Assembly (NCBI GenBank): GCA_016932015.1 | Contig: JAFGDQ010000093.1 | Span: 1-33,206 of the forward strand | Direction: 5' to 3' | Source: Spirochaetota bacterium | GTDB lineage: Bacteria > Spirochaetota > UBA4802 > JAFGDQ01 | DNA: 33,206 nucleotides | In this document: piece after piece, positions 24,098-33,047 of the stretch | Position numbering within the stretch: the stretch's first letter is position 1 | Layout: each line of letters begins with the position of its first letter | Translations under genes and position numbers: made by a program | Notes under the pieces: model-generated | Databases searched by the model: none | The model's input: the letters and a program-made list of their open reading frames with translations, nothing else | Told to the model about the DNA's origin: nothing

Positions 24098-25125
24098 AGG
24101 ATATCCTCTATTTTTCTGGTTTTGAGCGATTTATACGCTTTTTCTACAATCTGAAACTGTTTTTTAATTGACTCAAGTGAGGGTTCCCATGGAACCGACT
24201 TTATGTAATTTTCAATAAAAGCTTTATGCATTGCTTTGAAACCGAGAAAATCAAACGGGTTTATAAGGCATGTTTTTTTCTTTTTCCCGTGAAGTCTGTA
24301 AAACAGTCCGTTGCTTTCAAATGTTATAATTCCTTCTGTTCCGTATATTTTTGAAATACCGATGCCTTTGAGAGGGTTTTTTATAAACCAGGAATGCAAA
24401 AGTTTACCTATAATTCCATTGTCAAAACTGACATTAATCATAAGGGTGTCTTCGAACGGTACATTTGTTTCGTATTTAACATCAGGTTTGAATGCAATAA
24501 CTCCAACGGGTGCAGCGTCAGCCAGCATTACCAGTGCATTGACCCAGTGGACACCGCCTTCAAGTAAAGCGCCTCCGCCCATCATTTCTTTATCAGCACG
24601 CCATCCCGAGATACTGTCCTTATTGGTTTTATTTATTTCAATAAACAAAACATCACCAATCTGACCGTCTTTAATAATTGCGCGTAATTTTTTTATGATC
24701 GGCTTATAATAATAATTTTCGGCTACTGTGCATCTGACATTATTTTTTGCTGCTGCTTTTTCAATCTTGTTAATTTCTTTAATGCTTCTTGCTATAGGTT
24801 TTTCTATTATGATATCTTTTCTGTTGTTCGCAGCCTTAACTGCAAGTTCTGAATGATGTGCATGCGGTGTAGTTATAAAAGCAATGTCAAACAGGTTTGA
24901 TTCAAAAGCTTCATTGTAAGAATTAAAAAATCCTTTTCCTTTATATTTTTTACTGAATGCTTTTGATTTTATACCGTCGCTGCTTGCAAAATATATTTCA
25001 ATACCGGGATATAATTTCTTTAAAATAGATACATGTTTTGCCGCTATATTTCCGCAGCCGATAAAACATATACGAGGCAGTTTTTTTCCCATTTTTTTAT
25101 AATGTGTCTGAATATTTTTGATCAT
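24094..25125 (-). CDS. Gfo/Idh/MocA family oxidoreductase
   Basis: 343 residues. The N-terminal Rossmann domain has ICFIGCGNIAAKHV (nucleotide loop near 22-31), FITTPHAHHSELAVKAA and the family motif IIIEKPIA (Glu108-Lys109-Pro110). The C-terminal alpha/beta domain has GWRADKEMMGGGALLEGGVH, where the His corresponds to the usual active-site region. It would oxidise or reduce a sugar, inositol or related substrate with NAD(P). The substrate is not predictable. Met12 (GKKLPRICF) is an alternative start, and neither start has a clear ribosome binding site. It is the first gene of the minus-strand operon and overlaps the antiporter gene by four bases. Confidence 0.88.
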   Translation of the reverse strand: MIKNIQTHYKKMGKKLPRICFIGCGNIAAKHVSILKKLYPGIEIYFASSDGIKSKAFSKKYKGKGFFNSYNEAFESNLFDIAFITTPHAHHSELAVKAANNRKDIIIEKPIARSIKEINKIEKAAAKNNVRCTVAENYYYKPIIKKLRAIIKDGQIGDVLFIEINKTNKDSISGWRADKEMMGGGALLEGGVHWVNALVMLADAAPVGVIAFKPDVKYETNVPFEDTLMINVSFDNGIIGKLLHSWFIKNPLKGIGISKIYGTEGIITFESNGLFYRLHGKKKKTCLINPFDFLGFKAMHKAFIENYIKSVPWEPSLESIKKQFQIVEKAYKSLKTRKIEDIL

Positions 25126-25261
25126 ATAGTAATAATCAGTATTAAGTAAAATTTACTTTCGCATAATTTATGCGTGTCATTTTTACTGTCAACTATTTAG
25201 ATATTAATTTTTCAGACATATTCTTCGGGAAAGAATAGATTATCTATAGTCCAAGATATTC

Positions 25262-25291
25262 TTGACAATAGCGGATATATTCAGTTATTAA
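25262..25291 (+). promoter_or_regulatory. Putative promoter of the NHL lipoprotein-nnr operon
   Basis: TTGACA (25262-25267), an 18-base spacer and TATTAA (25286-25291, four of six). The spacer contains TAGCGGAT (25269-25276), an octamer that also occurs twice in the spacer at 5739-6060. The ATG of the first gene is about 30 bases downstream of the -10 box, behind AGAGGA. Confidence 0.5.
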
Positions 25292-25319
25292 GAATGCAAA
25301 ATTCAAGAGGAACTAATTA

Positions 25320-26369
25320 ATGAAAAAAATTATTATTTTTATAATGTTTGCATTAATTCTATCATGCGGACGCTGGAAATCAACAAAATTAAAGTCTGAT
25401 TTATTATGCTCAATACCTTCGGGTGAAGCTCCTGGAAAAGTAATGCTGAAATATGATGAAGACAATATTCTTGAGATTTCGTTTAAAATCGGATTTTATA
25501 ATAATAACATCTATCTGGCTGACAGTAATCTCAAAACCCTGCATGTATTGAATAAATCCGGTGAACCACTAATGTATATTGGAGATAAAAAATATGATCA
25601 GGATGAATATAAGGATATTAAGTTCTCCAGGTTTAAATTCAGTATTATAGAGTCAATATCTGTTGATTCAGCAGGCAATATTTATGTACAGAACAGCTTT
25701 GTTTCATCAACCAGAAGGCATGATATGGGTTTTTCTCCTTCATATATACTTGTTTTTAATGCGGATGGTAATTTATTGTATACTCTTGGAAAAACAGGTT
25801 CTCCGGACATACCTTTTAATTCTATTGAGAGTATGAAAATTGACTCAAGTGACAGGCTGTTTGTAATATCAAGAAGTTATGATACGTGGAGCATTTTCCG
25901 TTTCAGGCACAGGAAAAAGGATTTTAGTGCTAATTTCAGCGAAATTGATTTAAAAGACCAGGATGGTGACAAAACATATTCCGGTAAAATTGAAAAAATA
26001 ATCGCTTATAAGAGCGGTAATAATCTGCTTCTTTCGGTCGCATATTATTATGAAACAGAATTCAGGTATAGAAAAATATATAATTATTCAATCCCGAATG
26101 AAAAAATTGAAAGAACGGTATTTATAATTCCTGAACCGAAAAATGAATTATTTTCATTAATTGAAAATGAAAATATTTATTTATGGGATATTTATAATGA
26201 TGATGTCCGGTTTATAGTAACAAATTTTAAAGGTGATATAGTTAATAATGTTTATATAAAATTTCCCCATTTCAACAATTCCTTTAATGAAATTACTATG
26301 GATAGTTCCGGACAGTTTTATTCATATCATGTACGAAAGAAGGGAATAGAAATTTATGAATGGAGATAA
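25320..26369 (+). CDS. Lipoprotein with NHL/6-bladed beta-propeller-like repeats
   Basis: 349 residues. The signal is MKKIIIFIMFALILSC, Cys16. The rest has repeated propeller strands of the form NNIYLADSNLKTLHVLNKSGE (about 61-80), ISVDSAGNIYVQNSF (about 117-131), LVFNADGNLLYTLGKTG and MKIDSSDRLFVISRS, each a strand followed by Asp-x-x-Gly turns as in NHL repeats. It resembles lipoproteins widespread in spirochaetes (Leptospira LIC_12708-like) whose function is not known to me. The ribosome binding site is GAGGA before ATG. The nnr gene follows after 35 bases without a terminator. Confidence 0.78.
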   Translation: MKKIIIFIMFALILSCGRWKSTKLKSDLLCSIPSGEAPGKVMLKYDEDNILEISFKIGFYNNNIYLADSNLKTLHVLNKSGEPLMYIGDKKYDQDEYKDIKFSRFKFSIIESISVDSAGNIYVQNSFVSSTRRHDMGFSPSYILVFNADGNLLYTLGKTGSPDIPFNSIESMKIDSSDRLFVISRSYDTWSIFRFRHRKKDFSANFSEIDLKDQDGDKTYSGKIEKIIAYKSGNNLLLSVAYYYETEFRYRKIYNYSIPNEKIERTVFIIPEPKNELFSLIENENIYLWDIYNDDVRFIVTNFKGDIVNNVYIKFPHFNNSFNEITMDSSGQFYSYHVRKKGIEIYEWR

Positions 26370-26404
26370 ATTTTTTTAAAATAATTCCATAACAGGAGTC
26401 AAAA

Positions 26405-27946
26405 ATGAAAGTTGTTACAGCTTCTGAAATACAGAATATTGACAGGGAGACAATTGATAATATTTGTATTCCAGGTGAAGTGCTGATGGGATACGCAGGT
26501 AAATCAATTTCTGATTATATCATTTCGGAATTCAAAGGCGTAAAAAAAACAGCGATTTTCTGTGGAACAGGCAACAACGGCGGGGACGGATTCGTAATAG
26601 CATATTTCCTTTCAAATTCCGGTTATCATGTTGATGTTTTTGTTGCCGGCGTAACAGAAAAAATTAGTGACACGTCACGGATTTATTATAATATCTGTAG
26701 AAATTTTAATATTAATATTATCTCTCTTACAGAACAGAACATCTATGAATTTAACTTTTCTGATTATGATCTGATAATTGATGCCATGGTTGGTACCGGT
26801 TTTGAAGGTATACCAAGGGGAATAATAAAAGACATAATTATTCAAATTAATAAATCGTCCGTAAAAGTGCTTTCCGTAGACCTGCCAAGCGGACTTTCTT
26901 CGGACGGACAGGCTCCTGAAGGCGATGTTATTAATGCGCATACAACAGTTACTATAGGACTGCCTAAGATCTCTCTTGTAACATATCCTGGAATGAAATA
27001 TACAGGCAATCTGGTGATCCGGGAAATAGGCTTTCCTGCTTATCTTTCCGAATCTTCCGATCTTCATGTTGATTTAATTGACGATGTTTTTGCCGGAACA
27101 CATCTTAATATTAACAGAGATATTGACTCACATAAAGGCTCTGTAGGTCATCTCCTGTTAATAGGCGGTTTTGATAATATGGAGGGAGCTATTATGATGT
27201 CTGCAATGGCTGCCTTTGAAACAGGGGTAGGGCTTGCAACTTTACTTACAACTCCAAAAGCAAGAGAAATCATTGCCGGCAGAATTCCTGAATTAATTAC
27301 CGGATCAATTAATTCTGATGCTGAAAATATTGATTTAGTTTTTAAGGAAGACAGACAATACAATTCACTGGTAATTGGTCCGGGTATGGGGCGCTCAGAA
27401 TTTTCAAAACTCGTTTTTAAGAATATTATTGGCAAACTTGATAAGTATGGTATTAAAAAAGTTCTGATTGACGGTGACGGTCTTTTTCATTTATCGGAAT
27501 ATTTGAAAACAAAAAGTCTTCCGCAAAATATTAATTTTGTAATAACACCGCATTTCGGAGAAGCATCAGGACTTCTGAATAAAAAATCATCTGAACTTGC
27601 GAAAAACAGATTCAATTCAGCTATACTGCTTGCTGAAAAAACTTCTGCTGTTACACTTCTTAAAGGCCCGGCAACAATAGTGTCTGACGGGAAATATTCG
27701 CTTATAAATACTACCGGGAACCGGGCTATGTCAACTGCCGGATCCGGAGATGTGCTTTCGGGAATAATAGGCGCATTGCTGCTTAAAAACAACTGTCTGC
27801 ACGCTGCAGGTATAGGGGCGTATATCCATGGCCTTGCTGCTGATATGTGTGTTAAACACAATGATCTTAAGATATTGAAAGCAACTGATATAATCAGCTA
27901 TTTAAGGCCTGCCTTAGCGAATTCTTATAACTCGTCAATTTTTTAA
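26405..27946 (+). CDS. nnr: Bifunctional NAD(P)HX epimerase/ADP-dependent NAD(P)HX dehydratase
   Basis: 513 residues, the full two-domain enzyme (YjeF type) that repairs hydrated NAD(P)H. Residues 1-215 are the epimerase: NIDRETIDNICIPGEVLMGY, IFCGTGNNGGDGFVIAYFL (53-70), IIDAMVGTGFEG and VDLPSGLSSDGQAP. Residues about 225-510 are the ribokinase-like dehydratase: HKGSVGHLLLIGG, VIGPGMGRSEFS, VLIDGDGLFHL, ITPHFGEASGLL and MSTAGSGDVLSGIIGALL, with the Asp of GSGD catalytic. All key motifs are present. AACAGGAG precedes the ATG. It is the second gene after the NHL lipoprotein. Confidence 0.95.
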   Translation: MKVVTASEIQNIDRETIDNICIPGEVLMGYAGKSISDYIISEFKGVKKTAIFCGTGNNGGDGFVIAYFLSNSGYHVDVFVAGVTEKISDTSRIYYNICRNFNINIISLTEQNIYEFNFSDYDLIIDAMVGTGFEGIPRGIIKDIIIQINKSSVKVLSVDLPSGLSSDGQAPEGDVINAHTTVTIGLPKISLVTYPGMKYTGNLVIREIGFPAYLSESSDLHVDLIDDVFAGTHLNINRDIDSHKGSVGHLLLIGGFDNMEGAIMMSAMAAFETGVGLATLLTTPKAREIIAGRIPELITGSINSDAENIDLVFKEDRQYNSLVIGPGMGRSEFSKLVFKNIIGKLDKYGIKKVLIDGDGLFHLSEYLKTKSLPQNINFVITPHFGEASGLLNKKSSELAKNRFNSAILLAEKTSAVTLLKGPATIVSDGKYSLINTTGNRAMSTAGSGDVLSGIIGALLLKNNCLHAAGIGAYIHGLAADMCVKHNDLKILKATDIISYLRPALANSYNSSIF

Positions 27947-28018
27947 TATTTATTTCGATATTTATAAAAATAGATTGACGATCTTCCTGCTATATAATAT
28001 ATTTATTGAAATAAATAT
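27946..28018. promoter_or_regulatory. Putative promoter framed by an 11-base inverted repeat
   Basis: TTGACG (27975-27980), a 17-base spacer and TATATT (27998-28003) form a plausible promoter for the next three genes. It is framed by ATATTTATTTC (27946-27956) and its exact complement GAAATAAATAT (28008-28018), which would cover the region upstream of -35 and the transcription start. A dimeric regulator could bind there; the ArsR-type gene in the same unit is a candidate. The AT-rich background makes a chance repeat possible. Confidence 0.4.
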
Positions 28019-28108
28019 AAATTAATTACCAGTCAAATATTTTCAGTAACTCTCACTGAATTGATTATAATTAAATTCATAAAATGGTATTTTTTTTAAG
28101 CAAACAAA

Positions 28109-28774
28109 ATGAGCTTATCAAAAAAACTAAAAATTATGTTATTAGTAATAATTATAATTCTTGTTACAATTGCTGTTTTATTATTTCTACTGATCAGAAT
28201 TATGCATACACCGACAACAGGCGAACAAATCTCAGAATACGATAATCCGGCAAAGGCGCTGTTAGTTATTGACGTACAGGAGGATTACACAGGATTAAAC
28301 CGGAAACTTCCTCCATTATTTAGAAACGTTGATAGGCAGATAAATACACTCAACAAGATTATAAATAAAGCGGCTGAATCTGGCATAGTAGTAATTTATG
28401 TCAGGCAGATAGTTATTAATAATTTTTTAACAAGAAATATTATTCGAAGAACCATAGATGGATTACCTGGAACGGAAATGGACAGCCGGATTAGTGTAAT
28501 TAATAATAATGATTTTACAAAAAAAATCGGTGATTCATTTTCAAATCCTGAACTGAATACTTTTCTGATCCGGAATCATGTAAATAAACTGTATCTGGCT
28601 GGACTTGACGCTGCCTACTGTGTACGGTTTACCGCCATGGGCGGAATAAATCGCGGATACAGTGTATATGTATTAAAAGATGCTGTCATGACACAAAAGA
28701 ATCTTGATGATATATTAGAGCAATACAAAAAAGACGGAATTGGTGTTATTACCAGTACTGAATTTTTTAAATAA
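28109..28774 (+). CDS. Membrane-anchored isochorismatase-like cysteine hydrolase
   Basis: 221 residues. A basic N-terminus and one membrane helix (about 9-31) precede a complete isochorismatase-fold domain. The triad is visible: Asp55 in LLVIDVQEDY, Lys139 in FTKKIGDSF and Cys171 in AGLDAAYCV. The cis-peptide region is LYLAGLDAAYC. By the positive-inside rule the domain should face the periplasm, while most family members are cytosolic. Enzymes of this fold hydrolyse amides or vinyl ethers (nicotinamidase, isochorismatase and others); the substrate cannot be told. No clear ribosome binding site precedes the ATG (AAGCAAACAAA). The regulator gene follows after 24 bases. Confidence 0.82.
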   Translation: MSLSKKLKIMLLVIIIILVTIAVLLFLLIRIMHTPTTGEQISEYDNPAKALLVIDVQEDYTGLNRKLPPLFRNVDRQINTLNKIINKAAESGIVVIYVRQIVINNFLTRNIIRRTIDGLPGTEMDSRISVINNNDFTKKIGDSFSNPELNTFLIRNHVNKLYLAGLDAAYCVRFTAMGGINRGYSVYVLKDAVMTQKNLDDILEQYKKDGIGVITSTEFFK

Positions 28775-28798
28775 AAATAAGGTTTATAATTTAAGTAA

Positions 28799-29368
28799 AT
28801 GGATATGTTAAAAAGTATACAAATTTTGAAATCTTTATCTGACATTTCACGTCTGCAGGTGCTTAATGCTGTTATGGATAAACCTCAATATGTTGAGGAA
28901 CTTGCAAATAGGGTTGACCTTGCAGTATCAACGGTATCGTTTCATTTAAAGAAACTTGAAAAAGCCGGTCTTGTTAACAGTGAAAAGGAACAGTATTATA
29001 CTGTTTATAGTCTTAATAATGAGCTGTTCAATCTTTCATTGCGCGAACTTGTTACAATTGATAATATTGAAAAATATATTCAGGATGAACGTGTTGAGAA
29101 ATACAGACAAAAAGTGATAAAGACTTTTTTTAAGAAAAAGCGTTTAATCAAACTGCCTGTTCAGCGTAAAAAGAAACTGATTGTTCTGAACGAATTTCTC
29201 AGGTTATTTGAAATGAACAGAATGTATACTGAAACTGAAATAGATGAGATGATTAATACTTTATATGATGATCATTGCACTATACGACGTATGCTTGTTG
29301 ATGAAGGTGTAATGAACAGAAACAATCAGACATATAAACTGGTTAAAGATAAACTGAAGGAAATATGA
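28799..29368 (+). CDS. ArsR-type HTH regulator with DUF2087 domain
   Basis: 189 residues. A winged helix (about 1-78) has LKSLSDISRLQVLNAVMDK, then YVEELANRVDLAVSTVSFHL as helix-turn-helix and GLVNSEKEQYYTVYSL as the wing. No metal-binding Cys pair (ELCVC) is present. The C-terminal part (about 108-185) is DUF2087: LPVQRKKKLIVLNEFLRLFE, then YTETEIDEMINTLYDDHCTI and RRMLVDEGVMNR. This fusion is a known bacterial architecture, and the ligand is not known to me. The stop overlaps the start of the next gene by four bases, so the two are coupled. Confidence 0.9.
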   Translation: MDMLKSIQILKSLSDISRLQVLNAVMDKPQYVEELANRVDLAVSTVSFHLKKLEKAGLVNSEKEQYYTVYSLNNELFNLSLRELVTIDNIEKYIQDERVEKYRQKVIKTFFKKKRLIKLPVQRKKKLIVLNEFLRLFEMNRMYTETEIDEMINTLYDDHCTIRRMLVDEGVMNRNNQTYKLVKDKLKEI

Positions 29369-29730
29369 TTAAAATGATAGATAAGAAAAAAATGATAAAA
29401 GAATATAAAGAATCTGTACAGCCTATGGGTATTTACCAGATACGAAATCTGAAAAACGGAAAAATATTTATAGGCAGCAGTTCGAATCTCAGGGCTACTG
29501 TAAACAGATATAAGTTTAATCCTGAAATTTGCTTTCAGAAAAACGGTCAGTTAAAGAATGATTTCAAACAGTACGGTTCAGATAATTTTGTGCTTGAGAT
29601 TATAGATGAACTTGAACCAAATAGTGAACCTTCTTATGACTATACGGAAGATTTATCTGAACTTGAGGCTTTATGGCTCACTAAGATGCAGCCGTATGGA
29701 GATAACGGTTATAATTTAAGAAAAGATTAG
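29365..29730 (+). CDS. Small GIY-YIG domain protein
   Basis: 121 residues. The domain starts at MGIYQIRNLKNGKIFIGSSS. The first motif is intact (Gly22-Ile23-Tyr24), the second is FIG (35-37) instead of YIG. Arg43 or Arg48 and Glu101 (LEALWL) stand at the expected places of the catalytic Arg and Glu. The end QPYGDNGYN is typical. The loss of the second Tyr makes nuclease activity uncertain. From memory, short GIY-YIG proteins with this ending are found beside DUF2087 regulators in other phyla, so the pairing may be functional. The ATG overlaps the regulator stop by four bases. The convergent ABC permease gene ends only six bases on, with no terminator between them. Confidence 0.82.
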   Translation: MIKMIDKKKMIKEYKESVQPMGIYQIRNLKNGKIFIGSSSNLRATVNRYKFNPEICFQKNGQLKNDFKQYGSDNFVLEIIDELEPNSEPSYDYTEDLSELEALWLTKMQPYGDNGYNLRKD

Positions 29731-29736
29731 TGCCTT

Positions 29737-30762
29737 TTACGTTTTATGCCATTTAAAGAGCAGAGAACCGAGTGTAAGGAAAACGGCTGATGTTATAATC
29801 AGAATCAGCAGATGTTCTGAAATATCAGCCAGGCCTTTCCCGTCGTTCATAATTTTTCTGGCGCTTTCGACTATATGAGTAAGAGGAAATATTTTTGAAA
29901 TTTTCTGTACAACAGGATTAGTACCTTCCAGGGAGAACCAGACTTCAGAAAATATTATCATCGGCCAAGTGATAATATTAAGAATCCCGTCGGCAAATTC
30001 TTCGCTGCTGCTTCTTGCAGCTACAAGAAGGCCGAGCGAGATCATACTGAATCCTCCAAGTATCAGGACCGCAAAAAGGTCAAAATACGAGCCTCTGTTT
30101 TCAAAATTATACAAAAGTGAACATCCGAGATATACAATACTCGTTGTAATTGATATTACGAACATTCTTGATAGAACCTGGGCTGCAAGAAACTCAAAGG
30201 GCCTTGTAGGTGTTACGCTGATTCTCTTTAAGACCCCGTTTTTTCTGTATCTGACAACGACATATCCCACACCAAACAGGGAATTGAACATCATATTCAT
30301 ACCGAGAATACCGGGGAACAGCCATTCAACATATGATATTTTTTCAGCTTTTACTGTCTGTTTTGTAAACTCTGTATTCCTTTCAAAATTTTTTGCGAAT
30401 AATAATTTTTCAACGATATCACCTTTGGGCGAAGAAGAGTTGATCCAGTATTCTTTTGTATTCAGATTTACCAGCAGTTCAATCCGGTGATGACTGAGTT
30501 TCTCCATTCCTTCTTCAGAAGATTTTATAAATATAAAATCAACCTGCTTTTCTTCTTTCAGGTAATTAAACTGTTCAAATGAAGAATTATTGTCTATGCT
30601 GACAACACCGACTTTATACAAAGTCTGGTTTTCCTGGTTGAAAACAAAACTTAAGCCGACAATTATAAAGAAAGGAAAAAGTAAGTTCCATAAAAGGGTA
30701 GTCTTGTCTCTGAAAAATTCAAGTGTCCTTGCAATAAAGAGTGTCAGGATTCTTTTCCACAT
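29737..30762 (-). CDS. ABC-2 type transporter permease
   Basis: 341 residues. One membrane helix lies near the N-terminus (about 23-42, LLWNLLFPFFIIVGLSFVF), then an extracytoplasmic domain (about 45-145), then five helices (about 148-335), the ABC-2 family plan. The segment VVRYRKNGVLKRISVTPTRPFEFLAAQVL is the usual cytoplasmic coupling region, and FPLTHIVESARKI is typical near the end. With the ATPase encoded just upstream it would form an inner-membrane exporter. The substrate is unknown; drugs, lipids or polymers are exported by relatives. It starts 32 bases after the ATPase gene. Confidence 0.88.
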   Translation of the reverse strand: MWKRILTLFIARTLEFFRDKTTLLWNLLFPFFIIVGLSFVFNQENQTLYKVGVVSIDNNSSFEQFNYLKEEKQVDFIFIKSSEEGMEKLSHHRIELLVNLNTKEYWINSSSPKGDIVEKLLFAKNFERNTEFTKQTVKAEKISYVEWLFPGILGMNMMFNSLFGVGYVVVRYRKNGVLKRISVTPTRPFEFLAAQVLSRMFVISITTSIVYLGCSLLYNFENRGSYFDLFAVLILGGFSMISLGLLVAARSSSEEFADGILNIITWPMIIFSEVWFSLEGTNPVVQKISKIFPLTHIVESARKIMNDGKGLADISEHLLILIITSAVFLTLGSLLFKWHKT

Positions 30763-30794
30763 TTATATCACCATTTTTTAAAAAAGAGAAGTTT

Positions 30795-31679
30795 TTATTC
30801 CCTTAATTGTTTTCCGGTCAATTCCAGAAAAAGATCTTCAAGATTATGAGATCTTACTGTGAGGCCGGTAAGGTCAATTTTATTTTTAATTAATATATCA
30901 ATACACTCATATACATTGTCTGTGTGAATTTCAACCCTGTCTAAAATTTTGGTCCATTTAAACGGTAGCTTGCTGAGTTTATCTGTATTAATATCATCAC
31001 GTAATACTATAAGTGCATCATTATTATTTTTTTTGAGAAGTACGGAAGGAGAACCCTGTGCAATAATTTTTCCAGAGTCCATTATTGCAATTTCATCACA
31101 AAGTATTTCAGCTTCCTCCATATAATGCGTTGTAATGACTATTGTTTTATTATTTGCTTTTATGTTTCTAACAATATCCCATAGATGACGCCGTGCCTGA
31201 GGGTCCAGTCCGGTTGTGGGTTCATCAAGAAAGATAAGTTCCGGATCATTCGCGAGAGCGATTGCAAGCAGCAGACGCTGTTTCTGGCCTCCGGAAATTT
31301 TACGGTTGTCCCGGTTGTAAATTTCCCTGAGCTGACACATTTCAATCAGATCTTCAAGAGGCAGCTTGTGTGAATAAAGATTGCGGAATGTTTTTAAACA
31401 TTCTTTTACAGTAAGAAATTCAGGCAACTGTGTATTCTGGAACTGAATACCGACTTCATTTCTGAATTTTAATTTTCTTGGCTTGCCTTTATAAAAGATT
31501 TCTCCTGATGTCTGCCGGGTTATTCCTTCAATAATTTCAATTAAAGTTGTTTTTCCTGCTCCGTTAGGGCCAAGAAGTCCAAAACAAATACCCTGTTTTA
31601 TTGAAAGGCTTACTCCATCTACTGCCCTGACCATGGGAAAATCTTTTATGATATCTTTAACTTCCAGTACAGGATTCAT
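30795..31679 (-). CDS. ABC transporter ATP-binding protein
   Basis: 294 residues. Walker A is GPNGAGKT (37-44), the signature KISGGQKQRL (Ser129), Walker B LIFLDEP (148-154) and the H-loop TTHYMEEAE, so ATP hydrolysis is expected. The Q-loop is FQNTQLPEFLTVKEC. The C-terminal 80 residues (DALIVLRDDINTDKLSKLPF and on to TVRSHNLEDLFLELTGKQL) are the usual extension of the DrrA/CcmA-like exporters. It pairs with the ABC-2 permease downstream. The gene is preceded by a 260-base AT-rich spacer. Confidence 0.93.
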   Translation of the reverse strand: MNPVLEVKDIIKDFPMVRAVDGVSLSIKQGICFGLLGPNGAGKTTLIEIIEGITRQTSGEIFYKGKPRKLKFRNEVGIQFQNTQLPEFLTVKECLKTFRNLYSHKLPLEDLIEMCQLREIYNRDNRKISGGQKQRLLLAIALANDPELIFLDEPTTGLDPQARRHLWDIVRNIKANNKTIVITTHYMEEAEILCDEIAIMDSGKIIAQGSPSVLLKKNNNDALIVLRDDINTDKLSKLPFKWTKILDRVEIHTDNVYECIDILIKNKIDLTGLTVRSHNLEDLFLELTGKQLRE

Positions 31680-31766
31680 AATCAGTTTAATCTTATTTGT
31701 GATTGACCTAAAATATTAAAAAAGGGGAAATAGCAGATAATATATTTTAAGTTTATTAAATATACC

Positions 31767-31787
31767 CCCCGTATTAAAACAACGGGG
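31767..31787. repeat. Small GC-rich hairpin in the ABC/Ldh spacer
   Basis: CCCCGT (31767-31772) pairs with ACGGGG (31782-31787) around nine bases. It is the only GC-rich structure in 31680-31940. It lies about 150 bases after the Ldh-family gene and 90 bases before the ATPase start on the minus strand. It could terminate the former or shape the leader of the latter; the following T content is low. The rest of the spacer is plain AT-rich DNA. Confidence 0.35.
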
Positions 31788-31940
31788 AGATTGGAAACTC
31801 AATTTTAAATAAATATATGCTTAATTTAAGAGTAATAATTAATTTTATTATTCTTTTTCATGTTTTTCATAAATATTAAACAAGTTTTCTATAAGAACTG
31901 TTTATATTTATTAAATATTAAATCCTGATACAGAATGAAT

Positions 31941-33047
31941 TTAAAAACCGAAATCAAAACCCTTCAGCTTTAATTCATCAATAATCTGTACAATTTCTTT
32001 TTCAAGATCCTCGTTTACTGGAGCGCCTTTATCTTTTCTTTCCAGCCACGTAAGGTATTCCTTTTCACCGGCTGTGTATATTCTGTCCTGTCCCTTCATT
32101 TTTTTTGAATTCCGGAGCTCTCTTAGTATGTTGCCGGTTGTTTTTTTAAATGAATCAAGATCTATAAAGGATTCGACATTGACAGCTATGAAAAAATGAC
32201 CGAGTCTGTACGGCACTTTTTTCCCATTCTCGATTCCTGTCAGCATCTTGAGATAATTTCCTGCCTGTAAAGCAGCACACAGTATTTCAACTACTGTTGA
32301 ATAACCGTAGCCTTTATAACCGGCATTCTCTTCTCCAATTCCTCCAAGAGGTGTAAGGGCGGCATTGCCGCTGACAAGATCGTCAAGAATCTGAATGCTG
32401 TCGGATTTTGTATTTCCGTGCTGGTCAATTACCCAGCCTTCAGGGGATTCCTTTCCTTCTCTTGCGTATAACTCGATTTTGCCGCGCTGTGTAAGCGACG
32501 TTGCGCAATCAAGTACAAAAGGAAATTCTTCGTCTGTAGGCATTCCGAATGTAAGCGGATTGGTGCCAAGCATGTTTTCCACACCGAATGTCGGAGCAAC
32601 AGACGGCCTTGCGTTTGACCCTGTTATTCCAATCATACCTGCATTTGCCGCCATAATGCCGTAATAGCCGGCAATACCGTAATGTGTGGAATTTCTGACA
32701 ACAGTCATTCCCATGCCGAATTCCTTTGCTTTGTCAATTGCCATCTGCATAGCACGCTTGGAAATTACATGGCCCATGCCGTCGTGTCCGTCAATTACTG
32801 CTGTAGTAGGGCCCTCTTTTACAATTTCAAAATCTGTTACCGGTTTCTGGATGCCGGCTAAAATTCTGTCATAATAGATAGGTTTTAGTCTATTAATTCC
32901 ATGCGAATCAATACCACGCTTGTCAGCAGTGATGAGAACATCTGCGCATACTTTTGCATCTTCTTCCGGAACTCCAATCCCTTTGAAAACCTCAACCATA
33001 AATTTTTCAAGCTTATCGAATTCAATCCATGTAATTTTTTCTGCCAT
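31941..33047 (-). CDS. Ldh family (malate/L-lactate/ureidoglycolate-type) NAD(P) dehydrogenase
   Basis: 368 residues, complete. Family marks are ADKRGIDSHGINRL (His49), VRNSTHYGIAGYYG with the catalytic His122, MIGITGSNARPSVAPTFG, MLGTNPLTFGMPT and FVLDCATSLTQRGKIE. This fold differs from classical lactate dehydrogenase; members oxidise 2-hydroxy acids such as malate, lactate or sulfolactate, or reduce imines. The C-terminal helix (EIVQIIDELKLKGFDFGF) is slightly longer than in most. The exact substrate cannot be decided. A weak GGA stands nine bases before the ATG. The gene is single here; 33048-33206 holds only AT-rich upstream DNA. Confidence 0.9.
   Translation of the reverse strand: MAEKITWIEFDKLEKFMVEVFKGIGVPEEDAKVCADVLITADKRGIDSHGINRLKPIYYDRILAGIQKPVTDFEIVKEGPTTAVIDGHDGMGHVISKRAMQMAIDKAKEFGMGMTVVRNSTHYGIAGYYGIMAANAGMIGITGSNARPSVAPTFGVENMLGTNPLTFGMPTDEEFPFVLDCATSLTQRGKIELYAREGKESPEGWVIDQHGNTKSDSIQILDDLVSGNAALTPLGGIGEENAGYKGYGYSTVVEILCAALQAGNYLKMLTGIENGKKVPYRLGHFFIAVNVESFIDLDSFKKTTGNILRELRNSKKMKGQDRIYTAGEKEYLTWLERKDKGAPVNEDLEKEIVQIIDELKLKGFDFGF

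Noticed and set aside
27219..27236. Possible third REP copy (ACAGGGGTAGGGCTTGC)
   Set aside because: It shares words with the RAYT palindrome but cannot form the hairpin and is ordinary nnr coding sequence.
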